From: CANKHA01 sp963750965
GTDB taxonomy: Bacteria; Pseudomonadota; Alphaproteobacteria; Rhizobiales; Xanthobacteraceae
Reading direction: 5' to 3'
DNA length: 64,000 bases
Assembly (NCBI GenBank): GCA_963750965.1
Contig: CAVVSK010000009.1
Location: 124,001 to 188,000, forward strand
Position 1 is the stretch's first letter; each line of letters opens with the position of its first letter. Shown piece after piece: positions 27,321 to 36,493 of this stretch. Below the pieces are notes generated by a model. That model saw only the letters and a program-made list of their open reading frames with translations, did not search any database and had not been told where the DNA came from. The position numbers were made by a program, and so were the translations under genes.

Positions 27321-27683
27321 TTATCGTCTCCTTTTGGGAGTGCGGGCTTTGCGTGCGTCCTCCTCGCGGAGGAGGCGTTCCAGGACGTTCAGACGATCGA
27401 GCCAAAAGCGTTCGTAGAAGTTCAGCCACTGGTGGGCGCTGGCGAGCGGCCCAGGATCGAGGCGACAAAAATGGGTGCGGCCGCGCACCTCGCGACGGAT
27501 CAGCCCGGCGCTCTCGAGCGCCTTGATGTGCTTGGAGGCGGCCGCGAGCGAGATCGCGAAGGGCTTCGCCAGTTCGCCGACCGTCCGTTCGCCGTCGGCG
27601 AGTTCGCGAAGCATCTGCCGCCGCGTGGCGTCGCCGAGGGCGTGAAAAATCGTGTCCAGTTGGGGCGTTTGTAATTCAACCAT
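27321..27683 (-). CDS. ArsR-family winged-helix transcriptional regulator
   Basis: From ATG 27683 the protein is 120 residues; an upstream in-frame GTG (27704) would add seven. The winged-HTH core is LGDATRRQMLRELADGERTV, followed by AAASKHIKALESAGLI. There is no CxC metal site, so it is of the non-metal ArsR type often paired with SRPBCC proteins. The ATG is preferred because the predicted transcription start falls at or next to it (leaderless). Two palindromic operators overlap the promoter. Confidence 0.85.
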   Translation of the reverse strand: MVELQTPQLDTIFHALGDATRRQMLRELADGERTVGELAKPFAISLAAASKHIKALESAGLIRREVRGRTHFCRLDPGPLASAHQWLNFYERFWLDRLNVLERLLREEDARKARTPKRRR

Positions 27684-27732
27684 ACGGTTGAATATATGGT
27701 CCACATTTGTCGAAAGTCAACCACTTGGTTGA
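27674..27732 (-). promoter_or_regulatory. predicted arsR promoter with two inverted-repeat operators
   Basis: Two inverted repeats share TCAACC-N4-GGTTGA: ATTCAACC...GGTTGAAT at 27674-27693 and TCAACC...GGTTGA at 27717-27732, about 43 nt apart. On the minus strand TTGACT (27720-27715) and TATATT (27696-27691) form a promoter with an 18-nt spacer. The distal operator covers the -35 and the proximal one covers the -10 and start codon. This fits autorepression by the ArsR protein. Inferred from sequence only. Confidence 0.65.
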
Positions 27733-27776
27733 ATGATTTGTTGCGAATGATTCCAATCCGTTAGGCGAGCCCGCCA

Positions 27777-28247
27777 TCATAAAAATCCGATCCAGCGGCC
27801 GGCCACTAATACGCACAGCCAGAGTAGGGCTGAGATAACTGCCCGGATGCGGACCGGAAGGCCGGTGTGGCCGCCCTCCATCGCCAGCACAAAATCGCGA
27901 CTGCGGTGTTGTAGGGCGACGTTGCCGAGCGCGGTGGCGAGCAGAGCCATCTTCCAGAGAAAAGCCGGGTTGGCGATGTACTCGGATGGCTTCACCGAAA
28001 ACAGCCATAGCCCCATCAAGATCGCCGTCGCCGCGCCAACGGTTGCGACACGCAGAAGAAACGGCCCGATCACGACGATCGGCACGCTGCGAAAACATCC
28101 GGCCAGCAGCAGGTCGAGCGGCAAGATGCTGCCGACAAGCAGTCCTATCCCAAGAATGTGCGCCGCATTGACGAACAGATAGGCGGTGCCTGATTCCTGC
28201 AGCAGTAATGCCCCCGGCCAGGCACCGATCCATTCGATCATCTGCAT
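27777..28247 (-). CDS. small membrane protein, DUF6644/DUF2214-like
   Basis: A 156-residue protein with four predicted helices (for example AAHILGIGLLVGSILPLDLL and VATVGAATAILMGLWLF). The pattern HILG near the start of helix 1, and the RSVPIVVIGPFLLR loop, resemble small uncharacterised membrane proteins assigned to DUF6644 or DUF2214; I am not certain which. It starts 9 nt after the DUF6152 gene, so the two probably form an operon. Function unknown. Confidence 0.65.
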   Translation of the reverse strand: MQMIEWIGAWPGALLLQESGTAYLFVNAAHILGIGLLVGSILPLDLLLAGCFRSVPIVVIGPFLLRVATVGAATAILMGLWLFSVKPSEYIANPAFLWKMALLATALGNVALQHRSRDFVLAMEGGHTGLPVRIRAVISALLWLCVLVAGRWIGFL

Positions 28248-28256
28248 CGGCGCTGC

Positions 28257-28670
28257 TTATCTCTTGGCGCCGATCCGCTCCGGATACATGTCGTAGTTCT
28301 TTCCGCCGATGGTGATGCGTACCGCCTTCATCACCCGCTTGGATTTGTCTTTGTGTTTGTTGCCGAGGATGACAATGGAGTCGCCGGGCTTGGCGGAGGC
28401 GCCGGTGAATCCGGAGCGCTCGGTCTGGCCGGGATTGCTGAGATCGACCTGCCAGACCACGCCGTCCGCCGCCTTCACCTGCAGTGAGGGATGCGGCGGC
28501 GCCATGGAAACCTTTTGCACGGTGCCCTTCATCTCGGTCTGTTCGGCTTGCGCCCAGTCCCAGCCGTGGTGCGCCAGGGCCGGCAGGGTTACGGCGGCGA
28601 GCGATGCGGCAAGAGTGGCTGCCATTAGTCGGCGTCTGATCATGATGCCATTCAGAAATGCTTGGCTCAT
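28257..28670 (-). CDS. DUF6152-like periplasmic protein
   Basis: About 137 residues from ATG 28670, which is preceded by AAGGGAAA. An Ala-rich export signal ends ALAHH, leaving a mature N-terminus HHGWDWA. The body is a small beta-rich domain (EMKGTVQKVSMAPPHPSLQV, then GDSIVILGNK). This pattern matches the DUF6152 family as I know it; function is unestablished. The His-rich mature start could bind metal, but that is speculative. It is probably co-transcribed with the downstream membrane protein. Confidence 0.68.
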   Translation of the reverse strand: MSQAFLNGIMIRRRLMAATLAASLAAVTLPALAHHGWDWAQAEQTEMKGTVQKVSMAPPHPSLQVKAADGVVWQVDLSNPGQTERSGFTGASAKPGDSIVILGNKHKDKSKRVMKAVRITIGGKNYDMYPERIGAKR

Positions 28671-28829
28671 AGGATTTTCCCTTTGGATCACAGGTGCATG
28701 AGGCGGCCCGTCGTCAGGCGGGTGAAATCGTGTTCTTGCATATAGGCGCGAGGGGAATGCTTGCTAAGCTCCGCGTCAATCGCTCCATGAGCGGTCGGCT
28801 TTCACCTAGTTCGTTGCGGAGGTAATCCG

Positions 28830-30056
28830 TTAGATCGGGGCATTTTCGAACCGATACGGATCGAAACACGGCAGGTCCGGGTCGGGCGATCCGGTCAGCT
28901 CGGCGGTCAGCAATTCGGCTGCCAGCGCCGCAAAGGTGATGCCGTTTCCGCCGAAACCATGCGCCAGCCAAAGCCCGTCGCTGTTGGCCGCGCGCCCGAT
29001 GGCCGGCAGCCCGTCGGGCGAGGACCCAAACACGGCTGCCCAGCGCTCGCGCGGCTCGATCGGCGCACTCACCAGTTTTGCAAGCTTGGCCGCGATGGCC
29101 TGGGCTTTCTCCGGGATGAGGGCGTCGCGCCGCCGCGCATCGCCGAAAGCCTCATCTTCGCCGCCGGCTATGACCCGGCCGTCGGGATCGACGCGGGCGT
29201 AAAGATAGGAATCGGCGGCCTCCCATATCATCGCATTGTCGCGCCAGAGCGGCGCGGTGCCCGGCGCGGTCGCCATGGCGTAACTCGACTTCAGGGCGAA
29301 GGTGGCGGGAAGAAAAAGGCGCGGACGCTCGTAACCGCTGGCGAGGATGACGTGGCGTGCCCGGATCTCACCCTGATCGCTCACCAGCACAACCGCGCCC
29401 GCATCGTGGGCCACCCGAAGCACGTCTGCTGGATAGCTAACCGTCGTGCCCCTTTTGCGTGCCATATCCAGGAGCGCCAGCGCCAGTTTGAGCGGATTGG
29501 CCTCGAAACTATCGGTCGAGACGATCGCGAAGCGCGGCGCGATTCCGAAGCGTTCGGCCGTAGCTTCGGCCTGCAGGAAAACGGAGGGCAGCCCATGCCG
29601 CGCGCGCAGTTCCGCTTCCGCCCTCAACCCTTCGCCATCAAGCACGCTGCCGTCGAGGTAGAGACTTGGGCGGGCTTTGTACTCGGACGCTAAATCCTCC
29701 CGCTCCAGTCTTTTCCAGAGTTCCGTTGCCGTAAGGTGGACACGCCGCCAGCGTCGCACCGCCTCCTGTTCGCCCAGCTTGCGGGCGAGATGGGTGAGCG
29801 GGACATCGGCTTCCCAGAGAACGAGGGCGGTGGAGGCCGAGGTGCTGCCCAGTCCGGGGCGACGCCGGTCCAGCACCGCGACCGCAAGGCCGGCGGCAGA
29901 CAGGCGCTCGGCCAGCATTGCGCCCATGATGCCGGCGCCGCAGATCGCCACGTCCACCGGCCTGCCGGGCAGCTTGTCGCTCGGCCCGAATTCGGGAACG
30001 CCGTCGTCCCACGGCGCTGCACCGCTCCTGAGGTCGTGGCGTTCTGTGAGGTCCAT
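28830..30056 (-). CDS. FAD-dependent oxidoreductase, DAO/GlpO-like
   Basis: A 408-residue flavoprotein. The dinucleotide-binding motif GAGIMGAMLAERLSAAG (about 40-56) is followed by the D-amino acid oxidase/glycine oxidase fold, with GSTSASTA, VILASGYERP, VIAGGEDEAF and a final GFGGNGITFA flavin contact. It is probably a cytosolic amine or 2-hydroxy acid oxidase/dehydrogenase; the substrate is unknown. It stands alone, divergent from the ArsC/Spx-like gene. Confidence 0.87.
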   Translation of the reverse strand: MDLTERHDLRSGAAPWDDGVPEFGPSDKLPGRPVDVAICGAGIMGAMLAERLSAAGLAVAVLDRRRPGLGSTSASTALVLWEADVPLTHLARKLGEQEAVRRWRRVHLTATELWKRLEREDLASEYKARPSLYLDGSVLDGEGLRAEAELRARHGLPSVFLQAEATAERFGIAPRFAIVSTDSFEANPLKLALALLDMARKRGTTVSYPADVLRVAHDAGAVVLVSDQGEIRARHVILASGYERPRLFLPATFALKSSYAMATAPGTAPLWRDNAMIWEAADSYLYARVDPDGRVIAGGEDEAFGDARRRDALIPEKAQAIAAKLAKLVSAPIEPRERWAAVFGSSPDGLPAIGRAANSDGLWLAHGFGGNGITFAALAAELLTAELTGSPDPDLPCFDPYRFENAPI

Positions 30057-30100
30057 GCGCTACCAATTATGATTGAGATGATTTTTGAGGAAAGCAGGCA

Positions 30101-30449
30101 ATGGCAATCACCATCTACGGCATCAAGAATTGCGACACCATGAAGAAGGCGCGTGCCTTCCTCGACAAAAAGGGCGTCGCCTACGATTTTCACGATTACA
30201 AGACGCAAGGCATCGAGCGCGGCCAAGCTGGAGGGCTGGGCGAAGAAGGCGGGCTGGGAAACGCTGCTCAACAAAGCCGGCACCACGTTCCGGAAACTGC
30301 CCGACAAGGACAAAGAAGGCCTCACCGAGGCCAAGGCGATTGCGCTGATGCTTGCGCAGCCCTCGATGATCAAGCGCCCGGTGCTTGAGCTTGGTGGCGG
30401 TAGGATCCTGGTCGGCTTTAGGCCGGAGGACTATGCAGCGTTGAAGTGA
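30101..30449 (+). CDS. ArsC/Spx (YffB-like) family protein (frameshifted)
   Basis: Frame-restored length is about 115 residues. The first frame gives the thioredoxin-like start YGIKNCDTMKKARAFLDKKG with the conserved cysteine at residue 11. The second resumes at AKLEGWAKKAGWETLLNK and ends in RPVLELGGGRILVGF, which holds the family arginine. Removing one base near 30218-30222 joins them. YffB-type proteins are glutathione-dependent reductase relatives; arsenate reduction is not implied without ars genes nearby. Confidence 0.8.
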
Positions 30450-30512
30450 TCTCACATCAAAAACCGGGAGGAAGCCCTTGATCCAGCCCCATTTCTTTGC
30501 CACACCCAGCGC

Positions 30513-32138
30513 ATGAATCAGCCCGTCAGCGCCGCGGAAATCAGCGCCAAGACCTCGCCCCTGGCGGTTGAAGTGCAGCGCCGGCGCACCTTCGCCATCA
30601 TCTCGCACCCCGATGCGGGCAAGACCACGCTGACCGAAAAGCTGCTGCTGTTCGGCGGGGCCATCCAGCTCGCCGGGCAGGTGAAGGCCAAGCGCGACCG
30701 CCGCTCCACACGATCGGATTGGATGTCGATCGAGCGCGAGCGCGGGATTTCCGTCGCCACCTCGGTGATGACCTTCGAATACGACGGTCGGGTGTTCAAT
30801 CTTCTGGATACGCCGGGCCATGAGGACTTCTCCGAGGACACCTATCGCACGCTCACCGCCGTCGATTCCGCGGTAATGGTGATCGACGCCGCCAAGGGGA
30901 TCGAGGCGCGCACCCGCAAGCTGTTTGAAGTCTGCCGGCTGCGCGACATCCCGATCATCACTTTCATCAACAAGATGGATCGTGAAAGCCGCGATCCCTT
31001 CCACCTGCTGGACGAGATCGAAAAGACGCTGGCACTCGATACCGCCCCGGTGACCTGGCCGATTGGACAGGGGCGCGATTTCGTCGGCACCTTTGATATT
31101 GCTTCCGGCAAGGTGCGGCTGCTCGATGCCGACGGCAAGACCGGCGATTTGCTTGATATGTCGCTTGCGGAAATCGCCGCGCTCAAGCCGACCTTCGATC
31201 CTCCGGCGCTTGCGGAGGAACTGGCGCTGGTGCAGGACGCTTGCGGCGAGTTCGATTTGGCTTCCTTCCGGGAGGGTCATCTGACCCCGGTGTTCTTCGG
31301 CTCCGCGCTGAAGAATTTCGGCGTGAAGGACCTGCTCGACGCAATCGCCGCTTATGCGCCGCCGCCGCGCTCCCAGGCTGCCGGAAACCGTCGGGTCGAA
31401 GCCGAAGAACCGCGCATGAGCGCTTTCGTTTTCAAGATCCAGGCCAACATGGATCCCAATCACCGCGACCGCATCGCCTTCGCGCGTCTTTGTTCCGGGA
31501 AGCTGGCGCGCGGCATGAAAGTGAAGCAGGTGCGCACCGGCAAGCCCATGACCCTGAGTTCGCCGGTGTTTTTCTTCGCGCAGGATCGCGCCATCGCCGA
31601 TGAGGCCTTTGCCGGGGACGTGGTCGGGATCCCCAATCACGGCACGCTGCGCATCGGCGACACGCTGACCGAAGGCGAGGAGATGAATTTCGTCGGCGTG
31701 CCGCATTTCGCGCCGGAAATTCTGCGCCGCGTGCGGCTGATGGATGCCATGAAGGCGAAGAAGCTGAAACAGGCCTTGCAGGAAATGGCGGAGGAGGGCG
31801 TGGTGCAGGTGTTTCGCCCGCTCGACGGCTCACCCGCTTTGGTCGGCGTGGTGGGACCGCTGCAGCTCGACGTGCTGAAGGTGCGGCTGAAGGACGAATA
31901 CGGCTTGCCGGTCGATTTCGAACCGTCGGAGTTCCAGATGGCGCGCTGGATCGCCGCGGACGAGCGCAAGAAGCTGGACGACTTTGTTTCCGCCAACGGC
32001 TCCAGCATCGCCGAGGACCTCGACGGCGACGTGGTCTATCTCGCCAAGAACCAGTTCTATCTCGATTATACGCGCGAGCGCGCCCCTGGCATCGCCTTCA
32101 CCGACATCAAGGATGTGAAGGCCGATAAGGTGGCGTAA
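30513..32138 (+). CDS. prfC: peptide chain release factor 3
   Basis: A 541-residue translational GTPase that recycles RF1/RF2 from the ribosome. G1 is SHPDAGKTTL, the switch block is IERERGISV, G3 is DTPGHEDFSEDTY and G4 is NKMD. The RF3-specific C-terminal domain follows. The length agrees with the family. It ends just before a long inverted dispersed repeat and converges with the TrxR-like gene. Confidence 0.97.
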   Translation: MNQPVSAAEISAKTSPLAVEVQRRRTFAIISHPDAGKTTLTEKLLLFGGAIQLAGQVKAKRDRRSTRSDWMSIERERGISVATSVMTFEYDGRVFNLLDTPGHEDFSEDTYRTLTAVDSAVMVIDAAKGIEARTRKLFEVCRLRDIPIITFINKMDRESRDPFHLLDEIEKTLALDTAPVTWPIGQGRDFVGTFDIASGKVRLLDADGKTGDLLDMSLAEIAALKPTFDPPALAEELALVQDACGEFDLASFREGHLTPVFFGSALKNFGVKDLLDAIAAYAPPPRSQAAGNRRVEAEEPRMSAFVFKIQANMDPNHRDRIAFARLCSGKLARGMKVKQVRTGKPMTLSSPVFFFAQDRAIADEAFAGDVVGIPNHGTLRIGDTLTEGEEMNFVGVPHFAPEILRRVRLMDAMKAKKLKQALQEMAEEGVVQVFRPLDGSPALVGVVGPLQLDVLKVRLKDEYGLPVDFEPSEFQMARWIAADERKKLDDFVSANGSSIAEDLDGDVVYLAKNQFYLDYTRERAPGIAFTDIKDVKADKVA

Positions 32139-32140
32139 GC

Positions 32141-32262
32141 AATCTTCATCCTCATGGTGAGGAGCGTTGCGGAGCAACGCGTCTCGAACCATGGAGGGCC
32201 GTGTCGTTGCCCATCCTTCGAGACGGCGCTTCGCGCCTCCTCAGGGTGAGGATGAAAGATTA
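32141..32262. repeat. long inverted dispersed repeat between convergent genes
   Basis: Two arms of about 50 nt are inverted copies: AATCTTCATCCTCA at 32141-32154 pairs with TGAGGATGAAAGATT at 32247-32261. Each arm also has an inner hairpin (CGTTGC/GCAACG left; GGCGC/GCGCC right) and a CGTCTCGAA element. The right arm (CATCCTTCGAGACGGCGC, then CCTCAGG) closely resembles an intergenic palindrome family common in Bradyrhizobium and Rhodopseudomonas. It sits between prfC and the TrxR-like gene and may end both transcripts. Confidence 0.75.
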
Positions 32263-33156
32263 CCGGTAATTCCGCGGCAGGCTGTTGTGGATGGCGGTGG
32301 CCGCTACCGCGGCATGGCCGGTAGCGACGCTGATCTGGTGCAGGTCGGTGACGACGTCGCCCCCGGCATAGAGGCCTTCCACGGAGGTGCGCTGCCGGTC
32401 GTCGACATGCAGGTTGCCGATATCGTTGCAGCGGGCGCCAAGTGCGAGCGCGAGCTGAGAGCGCACTTCGCAGCCCATGGCGGGGTAGAGCACATCCACG
32501 CGCAGCCGGCGCCCGTCGGCAAAGACGGCGACGACCTTATCTCCGCTGCGCTCAACATCCACGACGCGTTGCTCAAGCGTGATGCCCGCTTGCGCCAAGG
32601 CGCGCGCTTCCTCGTCCGCTTTATCCGGCTCGTCGATCGGCAGCACCACCACGTCGCGGCTGTAGGTACGAAGAAACTGCGCCTTGCCGGCGGCAGAGTG
32701 CGCCGGGCCGAGCACGCCGATACGCATGTCCATGGCCTCAAAAGCATCGCAGATCGGGCAGAACCGCAACGCGCCACGATAAATCGCATCTTTCAGCCCG
32801 GGCAGATCGGGCCCTTCATCGACGATGCCGGTCGCGAGCAACAGGCGTTTGGCACGGATTTCGGCGTTTCCAACACGGGCGACGAAGACGCCATCGGCTT
32901 TATGCAACTTCTCGACACGGCCCTCCTGCAGGCGCGCGCCGTTTTCTTCCGCCTGTTCCCGTAAGGTCGCCAACAGGTCTATGCCCGATATGCCGAGAAA
33001 ACCGGGATAGTTGTGCGTTTCCGGAATAAGCCGCGCCCGGCTTTTGCCATCGTCCACCAGTAACGCGTTGCGGCGGAAGCGCGCGAGATAATTTGCGGCG
33101 GTGAGGCCGGCGGGGCCGCCGCCGATGATCAGGCAGTCGAGATCGGAAGTTTCCAT
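32260..33156 (-). CDS. thioredoxin reductase-like NAD(P)/FAD-dependent oxidoreductase
   Basis: About 298 residues from ATG 33156 (preceded by GGAGCG); a longer frame to 33180 is less likely. The FAD motif is IIGGGPAGLTAANYLARF, the redox-active pair is FCPICDAFE (C-P-x-C) and the C-terminal FAD motif is GLYAGGDVVTDLHQIS. The overall fold is TrxR/AhpF-like, but no thioredoxin gene is nearby, so the electron acceptor is unknown. The NAD(P)-binding segment reads GVLGPAHSAAGKA rather than the usual GGGDSA. Confidence 0.87.
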   Translation of the reverse strand: METSDLDCLIIGGGPAGLTAANYLARFRRNALLVDDGKSRARLIPETHNYPGFLGISGIDLLATLREQAEENGARLQEGRVEKLHKADGVFVARVGNAEIRAKRLLLATGIVDEGPDLPGLKDAIYRGALRFCPICDAFEAMDMRIGVLGPAHSAAGKAQFLRTYSRDVVVLPIDEPDKADEEARALAQAGITLEQRVVDVERSGDKVVAVFADGRRLRVDVLYPAMGCEVRSQLALALGARCNDIGNLHVDDRQRTSVEGLYAGGDVVTDLHQISVATGHAAVAATAIHNSLPRNYR

Positions 33157-33210
33157 CGCTCCAGCCGCGTCGCAGGGCACGGCGAGTTAACACCCGCCGC
33201 GGCCATCGGT

Positions 33211-33951
33211 TCACGCCGGCTCGCGAAAAGACTGCAGGCTACGCGAACGGAAATCGTAGAGCTTGCCGCTCTCGGTGAAGTCGGGGAGGCAAAGCGGCAC
33301 GATGCTTTCGGCCACCTGCGCCGGCTTTGGCAGGATGGCCGGATCTTCGCCCGGCATCACGGTCGCGCGCATGCGGGTGCGTGTCGGGCCCGGATTGAAC
33401 AAATTCACGCGCACCTTGGTGGTGGCCGTTTCAGCGGCATAGGTGCGTGCCAGCGCGTCGAGCGCCGCCTTCGAAACTGAGTAAGGTCCGCGATAGGCGC
33501 GCGTATTGCTGGCGGCGCCGGAGGTGATGAACACCGCACGGCCGGCGTCCGATTTCTGCAGCAGCGGATCGAGGAAACGGATGAGGTGCCAGTTGGCGTT
33601 GACGTTGATCGCCATCACCTGGTCCCAAGTCTTCGGCTCTACATGGCCCAGCGGAGAGATATCGCCGACGATGGCTGCGTTGCCGATCAGCACATCAAGT
33701 CGGCCATAGCGCTTGTCCAGCGCTGCCGCGAGCCGGGCGATGCCACCGGTATCGGTGACGTCGAGCGGTACCAGCGTGGCACTGCCGCCCGCAGCGCGGA
33801 TCTCGTCGTCGAGTTCCTCCAGCGCGCCAGTGGTGCGCGCGATCGCCACCACATGCGCACCGGCCTTGGCCAGAGCGAGCGCGGTCGCAGCGCCGATGCC
33901 GCGCGAGGCTCCGGTCACCAGGGCGATGCGGTTGGAAAGGGGTTTATCCAT
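33211..33951 (-). CDS. short-chain dehydrogenase/reductase
   Basis: A 246-residue classical SDR. Cofactor motif TGASRGIGAATALALAKAG, NAA(I) motif in IGNAAIVGD, catalytic Ser in TSGAASN and Tyr-x3-Lys in YSVSKAALDAL. ATG 33951 is preceded by AAGAGA; an upstream extension lies in the repeat region and is rejected. NAD(P)-dependent, with unknown substrate. It follows purF on the same strand. Confidence 0.9.
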   Translation of the reverse strand: MDKPLSNRIALVTGASRGIGAATALALAKAGAHVVAIARTTGALEELDDEIRAAGGSATLVPLDVTDTGGIARLAAALDKRYGRLDVLIGNAAIVGDISPLGHVEPKTWDQVMAINVNANWHLIRFLDPLLQKSDAGRAVFITSGAASNTRAYRGPYSVSKAALDALARTYAAETATTKVRVNLFNPGPTRTRMRATVMPGEDPAILPKPAQVAESIVPLCLPDFTESGKLYDFRSRSLQSFREPA

Positions 33952-34057
33952 AGGTCTCTTCTTGGTCATGCCCGGCAAAAGCAGTCTAGCTGGCGCAGAC
34001 TGCGTACCCTTGTCTGCGATGCCGGGGATCCACCGTCCGCAAGGCTCTTTTTAAAGA

Positions 34058-34090
34058 CGTGGATGGCCGGGACAAGCCCGGGCCATGACG
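34058..34090. repeat. GGCCGGGACAAGCCCGG-type palindromic repeat
   Basis: An imperfect palindrome ATGGCCGGG-ACAAG-CCCGGGCCAT between purF and the SDR gene. It resembles a repeat unit common in Bradyrhizobium-like genomes; the flanking sequence toward 33965 has a related CATGCCCGGC element. It may stabilise or terminate the purF transcript. The family assignment rests on general knowledge, since only this copy is clear in the window. Confidence 0.55.
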
Positions 34091-34102
34091 CCCCCAAGCG
34101 CG

Positions 34103-35584
<1,482 letters not shown>

Positions 35585-35598
35585 AGGCCCTCTGAGCG

Positions 35599-36279
35599 CT
35601 ATCGCGCGGTTGCCGCCTTATTTTCGATCAACTGCCGCATACCGTCGCGGTCGTTTCGTCCGTAACCGCTCGGATCAACGCCGCGCGCCACGCTGCCGGT
35701 TATGGTCCCCAGGTCGGACCGCGTTTCCGGCGGCGGGCCATCGGGCGCATCGGTTTCGTCGCCCCTGGGCCGCTTCAGTCTCTTCAAGATGGTGCTTTCC
35801 GGGTCATCCGGCAACATGCCTTTCAGCCAATCCCCGGTGCTTTGCAGCACAACTTTGGATTTGGCGCCTTGCACCCAGTCCGGCTGGGATTTCGAGGGCA
35901 CCAGCCAGTCGAAGAACAGGAAGGCGACCACCACGATAATGAGCCCGCGCCCCAGGCCGAACAGGAAGCCCAGGGTACGGTCGAGCGCGCCCACCCGGCT
36001 GTCCAGGATCATGTCCGAGATCCGGACCGTCAGCACCGAAACAATCAGCAAAGTGCCGAGGAAGACGCCGCCGATGACCGCGCCCGCGGCCACGATGTCG
36101 TTGTTGAAATATTGCTTCGCTAGCGGCAGGAGGCGGGCATAGGAATAGACGGTGGCGATCGCGGCAAGCGCCCAGGCGGCGATCGACAGGACCTCCCGCA
36201 TAAAGCCGCGGATCATGGCAAGCATCGCCGAAATCAGCATAACAACGAGCAGGATGAGATCGAGAAACGTAATCGGCAT
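35599..36279 (-). CDS. cvpA: CvpA family membrane protein
   Basis: A 226-residue protein with four membrane helices in the first 145 residues (TFLDLILLVVMLISAMLAMI opens helix 1) and the family signature GALDRTLGFLFGLGRG. The C-terminal 80 residues are hydrophilic and Pro/Asp-rich. CvpA is linked to colicin V export and envelope homeostasis in E. coli; its mechanism is unknown. It lies upstream of purF in a conserved pair. Confidence 0.92.
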   Translation of the reverse strand: MPITFLDLILLVVMLISAMLAMIRGFMREVLSIAAWALAAIATVYSYARLLPLAKQYFNNDIVAAGAVIGGVFLGTLLIVSVLTVRISDMILDSRVGALDRTLGFLFGLGRGLIIVVVAFLFFDWLVPSKSQPDWVQGAKSKVVLQSTGDWLKGMLPDDPESTILKRLKRPRGDETDAPDGPPPETRSDLGTITGSVARGVDPSGYGRNDRDGMRQLIENKAATAR

Positions 36280-36493
36280 TCACTGCTCATCGTTTCCGCG
36301 GTATCCGCGGGCGGCATCGAATCGCACAGCAGGCGAGCCATTACCTGACGTACGCAAGCGGCGGCGACAAGGCCCACCCAGCATCGAGCCAACAGATTAA
36401 TTTTGTGACTTTTTCCGGCTGTTTTGGTCGCCTGGTCAGCCAGAATTTCGCCCGCGCTGTATAGCCGCCCAGGGCCCCGCCGTCACCCGTTTT

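Noticed and set aside
30123..31706. 527-codon minus-strand open frame opposite prfC and the ArsC/Spx-like gene
   Set aside because: Shadow of strongly conserved prfC; no recognisable protein features.
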